Source of the DNA: CAYTNY01 sp964439215 | Lineage (GTDB): Bacteria > Oederibacteriota > PGYV01 > CAYTNY01 | Assembly: GCA_964439215.1 (NCBI GenBank) | Contig: CAYTNY010000106.1 | Location: 1-6,591 of the forward strand | DNA length: 6,591 nucleotides | Direction: 5' to 3' | Part shown: piece after piece, positions 4,997 through 6,591 of the stretch | How the letters are laid out: the number at the start of each line of letters is the position of its first letter | Position numbering within the stretch: the stretch's first letter is position 1 | The notes under the pieces: generated by a model | What the model was told of the DNA's origin: nothing | The model's database searches: none | Seen by the model: only the letters and a program-made list of their open reading frames with translations | Translations under genes and position numbers: made by a program

Positions 4997-6591
4997 TTAC
5001 TTTAAAACAACTACTTTCCCGATACTGCTCACGGCTCTCTGCGCGTCCGCGGATTCCGCTGTTATCACATATCTGTAAACGCCGTTCGCAAGGCCGCGCA
5101 GTTTTTCTCTGTCTATCACAACCTCCCCCGCGCCCGCAGGCAGGCCTGCTTCAAAAACCTGTTCCCTTATAAGCCTGTACGCGGAAGTATAGAATCTGAC
5201 TGTTATGCGCTCCGCGCTTTTTGTGAGTTTTATCTTTATGGTTAATTCCGCTCCTCCCTGTATATAGGGATTCGGATAAATAAGTTTCTCTTTTATTTCA
5301 AGCTCCGGAGCCTCAATAATTTCCGCGGTAGGCGTCTGCGTCGGAGTATGCGTATATGAAGGGGTATCCTCGGGAGTATAGGTGTATGTCGGCGTATGAG
5401 TATGTGTATCTGTGCCTGTAAATGTCTCTGTCGGGGTCTGAGTCGGGGTATTGGTCGGAGTCTCGGTATATGTCTGCGTATGGGTAAATGTTTCGGTCGG
5501 CGTATGTGTTTGTGTATGTGTTTCCGTGTGCGTATGAGTAAATGTTTCGGTAAAGGTCTGTGTGTGGGTAAAAGTATCTGTCGGAGTGTAAGTCGGCGCC
5601 GCTGATGCCACAGTCACGGGAAACGCGTTTGATGTTCCCGTATATGTCCCGTCAGTTCCCTCTATGACAATATAATAACTGCCTTCCGGGACGCCGGAAA
5701 AGTCTATTCCTGATACAGAATTCTCTGTTGATATTGTTATTGAATTGTTTCCCGCGTTATACGCGGATGACTCCGTATAGGAATCCACAAACTCCATAGT
5801 ATCCGTATAAAGCACAACCGTGATTTCAGCCAGATTCTCCGCATTGTCAAAGAAAATCCGGGCAGACGCATCGGTTCCCACAGTAATTTCCGACGGATTA
5901 ACATCTGTTATTGCTATATCAAGCGTGGGCGTTGCCGTGGCTGTATGTGTATCTTCAGGAGTGAATGTTTCCGTATACGTGGGTGTAAAAGTATCCGTCG
6001 CTGTTTCGGTAAAAGTTTCTGTCGCTGTTTCTGTATGCGTAAAAGTTTCTGTAAATGTATCCGTAAATGTTTCAGTGGGGGTTTCCGTTGCGGTATTGGT
6101 TTCTGTTTCTGTATGCGTATATGTCTGCGTCTCGGTAAATGTATTTGTATGCGTAAAAGTTTCTGTCGGAGTGTAAGTCGGCGCCGCGGATGTTACTGTC
6201 ACAGGAAACGCGTTTGATGTTCCCGTATATGCCCCGTCGGTTCCCTCTATAACAATATAGTAATTCCCTTCCGGCACGCCGGAAAAGTCTATTCCCGAAC
6301 CCGGGTCCTCAAGGGAAATTATTATTGAACCGCTTCCGGCGTTATATGCGGATGAATCTGTATAAGAATCCACAAATGTCATAGTGTCCGTATAAAGTAC
6401 AACCGTGATTTCTGTCAGATTTTCGGCATTGTCAAAAAATATTTCACCGGATGTATCCGCTCCAACAGTTATATCCGAAGGGTTTATGTCTGTTATCAGT
6501 ATTTCAAGTGTGGGAGTCGCTGTTGCGGTTGCTGTGTCTGTCGGTGTGTCTGTTGGTGTGTCTGTCGGCGTGTCTGTTGCTGTGTCTGTCG
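4997..6591 (-). CDS. Modular secreted protein: Ig-like repeats, Thr-x linkers, FlgD-like C-terminus (5' partial)
   Basis: The frame is open to the window edge, so the start, signal peptide and N-terminal domains lie beyond 6591; 530 complete codons plus the stop are present here. The order from the N-terminal side is a Thr-x linker (6509-6591), an Ig-like module (6182-6508), a Thr-x linker (5924-6181), a second module (5597-5923), a third linker (5324-5596) and a C-terminal domain (5000-5323). The last begins near LIYPNPY and ends with LANGVYRYVI and GKVVVLK, resembling FlgD-like Ig/type A sorting-like domains of surface proteins. An ATG at 6382 is internal to the first module and is not the true start. 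The alternating Thr linkers are likely extended and perhaps O-glycosylated. A cell-surface or secreted structural or adhesive role is inferred; no catalytic motif is seen. The gene converges on glgX/treY. Confidence 0.85.
   Translation of the reverse strand, partial: TDTATDTPTDTPTDTPTDTATATATPTLEILITDINPSDITVGADTSGEIFFDNAENLTEITVVLYTDTMTFVDSYTDSSAYNAGSGSIIISLEDPGSGIDFSGVPEGNYYIVIEGTDGAYTGTSNAFPVTVTSAAPTYTPTETFTHTNTFTETQTYTHTETETNTATETPTETFTDTFTETFTHTETATETFTETATDTFTPTYTETFTPEDTHTATATPTLDIAITDVNPSEITVGTDASARIFFDNAENLAEITVVLYTDTMEFVDSYTESSAYNAGNNSITISTENSVSGIDFSGVPEGSYYIVIEGTDGTYTGTSNAFPVTVASAAPTYTPTDTFTHTQTFTETFTHTHTETHTQTHTPTETFTHTQTYTETPTNTPTQTPTETFTGTDTHTHTPTYTYTPEDTPSYTHTPTQTPTAEIIEAPELEIKEKLIYPNPYIQGGAELTIKIKLTKSAERITVRFYTSAYRLIREQVFEAGLPAGAGEVVIDREKLRGLANGVYRYVITAESADAQRAVSSIGKVVVLK
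5324..5596 (-). repeat. Thr-x linker 3 (91 residues)
   Basis: Nearly every second residue is Thr, with F, H, E, Q, Y, P, N and D between. It opens PTYTPTDTFTHT, as linker 2 does, and has TPEDT near its end. On the plus strand this appears as a GT-rich tract. It joins the last Ig-like module to the C-terminal domain. Confidence 0.85.
5597..5923 (-). repeat. Ig-like module, copy 2 (109 residues)
   Basis: It begins LDIAITDVNPSEITVG, carries IFFDNAENL, GIDFSGVPEG and YYIVIEGTDG, and ends with SNAFPVTVASAA. By hand alignment it matches copy 1 at 88 of 109 residues with no gaps. The beta-rich pattern suggests an Ig-like fold. Confidence 0.85.
5924..6181 (-). repeat. Thr-x linker 2 (86 residues)
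   Basis: It opens PTYTPTETFTHT and alternates Thr with E, F, H, A, N, Y and P, ending FTPEDTHTATATPT. It is close in length to linker 3, but the inner x residues differ. Confidence 0.85.
6182..6508 (-). repeat. Ig-like module, copy 1 (109 residues)
   Basis: It begins LEILITDINPSDITVG and ends SNAFPVTVTSAA. Its start lies 585 bases from that of copy 2, so module plus linker form a 195-residue tandem unit. Most of the differences lie in the segments near IFFDNAEN and SLEDPGS. Confidence 0.85.
6533..6591 (-). repeat. 12-base tandem repeat coding Thr-Asp-Thr-Pro/Ala
   Basis: On the plus strand the unit TGTGTCTGTCGG recurs with small changes about 4.9 times up to the window edge. It encodes TDT[PA] units in linker 1. 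The repeat probably continues beyond the window. Confidence 0.8.

Noticed and set aside
5396..6217. Plus-strand frames rich in Cys, Val and Ser opposite the Thr-x linkers
   Set aside because: They are shadows of the GT-rich complement of alternating Thr codons; their repetitive composition follows from the real minus-strand frame.
6380..6382. ATG at 6382 as the start of the Thr-rich protein
   Set aside because: The frame continues upstream to the window edge with the same module sequence, and this Met is replaced in context by an internal Met in copy 2 (DTMEFVDSY).
5324..6591. CRISPR-like or non-coding tandem repeat array in the GT-rich tract
   Set aside because: The periodicity follows codons in an open minus-strand frame, with no conserved repeats separated by unique spacers.

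Overview
The window looks like a piece of a bacterial chromosome of moderate GC content with strong Shine-Dalgarno sites (AAAGGAGG and similar). No rRNA, tRNA, CRISPR array or intact mobile element was recognised. The long Thr-x-Thr-x linkers joined to Ig-like modules and a FlgD-like C-terminal domain resemble secreted proteins from poorly cultured phyla such as Goldbacteria or Omnitrophota. That placement is an inference from style only and is weak.

Left part, minus strand (1-2340). Three genes read leftward: a periplasmic protein that appears to have two OB-fold domains (1582-2238), a very small Cys-rich putative zinc-binding protein (1282-1428), and a short-chain dehydrogenase of the general-stress GSP39/YhdG-like group (322-1182). 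Stem-loops separate them, one just after the OB-fold gene (1541-1575) and one between the small gene and the dehydrogenase (1230-1260), so they look like separate transcription units. The OB-fold gene has a readable sigma70-type promoter and a hairpin in its leader. Downstream of the dehydrogenase, the first 320 bases hold no clear gene. They contain an inverted-repeat element rich in GTTCAAAG/TTGAAC (145-275) and a small GC-rich hairpin (19-39).

Middle part, plus strand (2568-4815). A full-length GlgX/TreX-type glycogen debranching enzyme is followed, with an 11-base overlap, by the first 52 codons of a treY-like gene (malto-oligosyltrehalose synthase). The treY frame stops at the conserved GSxHG motif, where the intact enzyme would continue for several hundred residues. 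The arrangement suggests an ancestral treX-treY operon making trehalose from glycogen, of which only the debranching enzyme survives here.

Right part, minus strand (4997 to the window edge). A large modular secreted protein converges on the glgX/treY unit and starts beyond the window. It consists of near-identical 109-residue Ig-like modules alternating with strictly alternating Thr-x linkers, then a FlgD-like C-terminal domain. The module plus linker repeats with a period of 585 bases. A 12-base tandem repeat (Thr-Asp-Thr-Pro) sits at the window edge.

The strongest observations are the truncated treY, the small Cys-rich gene, and the repeat architecture of the Thr-rich surface protein. No convincing new multi-gene system was seen.
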